Source: Vibrio maritimus (GTDB lineage: Bacteria > Pseudomonadota > Gammaproteobacteria > Enterobacterales > Vibrionaceae). From it: a DNA stretch of 64,000 nucleotides. The stretch spans positions 62,001 through 126,000 of the forward strand of contig BBMT01000005.1 of the NCBI GenBank assembly GCA_000755425.1, given 5' to 3'. The stretch's first letter is position 1, and each line of letters starts with the position of its first letter. Position numbers and translations under genes: made by a program. Under the pieces are notes generated by a model that made no database searches, was not told the DNA's origin, and was given only the letters and a program-made list of their open reading frames with translations. Shown here in pieces: positions 63,566 through 64,000 of this stretch.

Positions 63566-64000
63566 TTACTGCTGCAAATACTTACCGCTATTGAGCTCAA
63601 TCTTTGATGCTCTCACACGACTATCCGCATTGAGATAATCACTGATCGCCAGTAGATCTTGGCCCTGTGATGCACGAAGCACTGCTGACTCACCTTGAGC
63701 GAACACCACATCCAGTTTTAACTCGCTAGCAACCGCCTTGGCATCTTTCGCATTATCGACGGTAATAAACACCAGCAGTTGCCTTAGAGACGTTACTGAA
63801 TGGGTTTTTAAACACTTCATCTCCCACGTGCAACTCAGCCACGTTAGCAATTTCGTTGATAGACAGCTTTCGATACTGCTCGCCATTGACTTCTACTGCA
63901 TTAGAAGGAGTAAAGAGATCGGGTGTTGCTTGCTCAGCCAGCTGATTTGCGTTCACGCTAGAGACAGCCATCGATAGCGCAAGAATAGAGAATGTAATAG
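63566..64000 (-). CDS. hypothetical secreted protein (partial, frameshifted)
   Basis: Reads in from the right edge. The first visible codons (ITFSILALSMAVSSVNA) look like the end of a signal peptide, so the start lies beyond 64000. The mature part (NQLAEQATPDLFTPSNAVEVNGEQYRKLS in order) switches frame at about 63775, requiring one fewer or two more bases, and continues as TVDNAKDAKAVASELKLDVV to the stop at 63566. Small periplasmic or surface protein; no family recognised. Confidence 0.65.

Overview
The window looks like a stretch of the large chromosome of a Vibrio species (Vibrionaceae). Supporting signs are a 279-residue FadR of the Vibrio type (E. coli FadR is 239 residues), the nhaB/fadR and yfbV/ackA-pta neighbourhoods, a DUF2986 gene, and menaquinone genes in the order menFDHBCE. 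Nearly all of it is core metabolism. I see no prophage, integron cassette array, CRISPR array, tRNA or rRNA.

Layout. 1-3.1 kb (minus): dgt (cut by the left edge), yfbR, alaA. 3.3-10.7 kb (plus): the menaquinone operon menF-menD-menH-menB-menC-menE. 11-14.6 kb (minus): a YeiH-type transporter, and a TetR regulator directly upstream of a lysophospholipid-transporter/acyltransferase fusion. 14.9-17.1 kb (plus): a Tim44-like membrane protein and an outer-membrane barrel protein. 17.2-21.5 kb: pta and ackA, divergent from yfbV. 21.6-25.9 kb: a PQQ-type sugar dehydrogenase, divergent from a three-gene ABC importer. 26-30.8 kb: malZ, dusC, a YecA-like SEC-C protein, a 670-bp tandem array of palindromic repeat doublets, then dsbB. 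30.9-34 kb: nhaB divergent from fadR. 34-35.8 kb (minus): two unknown paralogous proteins. 36-42.4 kb: metG divergent from apbC, udk and asmA. 42.4-49.5 kb (minus): a small unknown gene, cobO, and a full arginine deiminase locus (arcD, arcA, arcC, argF/arcB and a linked argR). 49.9-55.9 kb: GST, a small tyrosine phosphatase, a nupC-type transporter, ansA, sppA. 56-61 kb (plus): fadH, a YdjA-type nitroreductase, topB. 61-64 kb: an SDR, an HDAC-like/NUDIX pair, a DUF2986 protein and the C-terminal part of a secreted protein.

The main technical feature is that 23 of about 50 genes are broken by about 31 small indels. Nearly all are loss of one base from a short run, mostly GG, GGG, CC or CCC. 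Restoring one base at each site gives proteins of the expected family length (SppA 618, Pta 714, TopB 654, MenD 572). I therefore treat these as intact genes read through sequencing or assembly errors, give full spans, and mark each break.

Functional links: the men genes make menaquinone for anaerobic respiration; pta-ackA and the arginine deiminase operon give ATP by substrate-level phosphorylation; an FNR-like site lies upstream of arcD. FadR-like operators lie in front of fadR and fadH, connecting two distant parts of the window. The least explained items are the paralogous pair at 34-35.8 kb, the repeat-doublet array at 29.6-30.3 kb, and a 38-codon leader ORF coupled to nupC.
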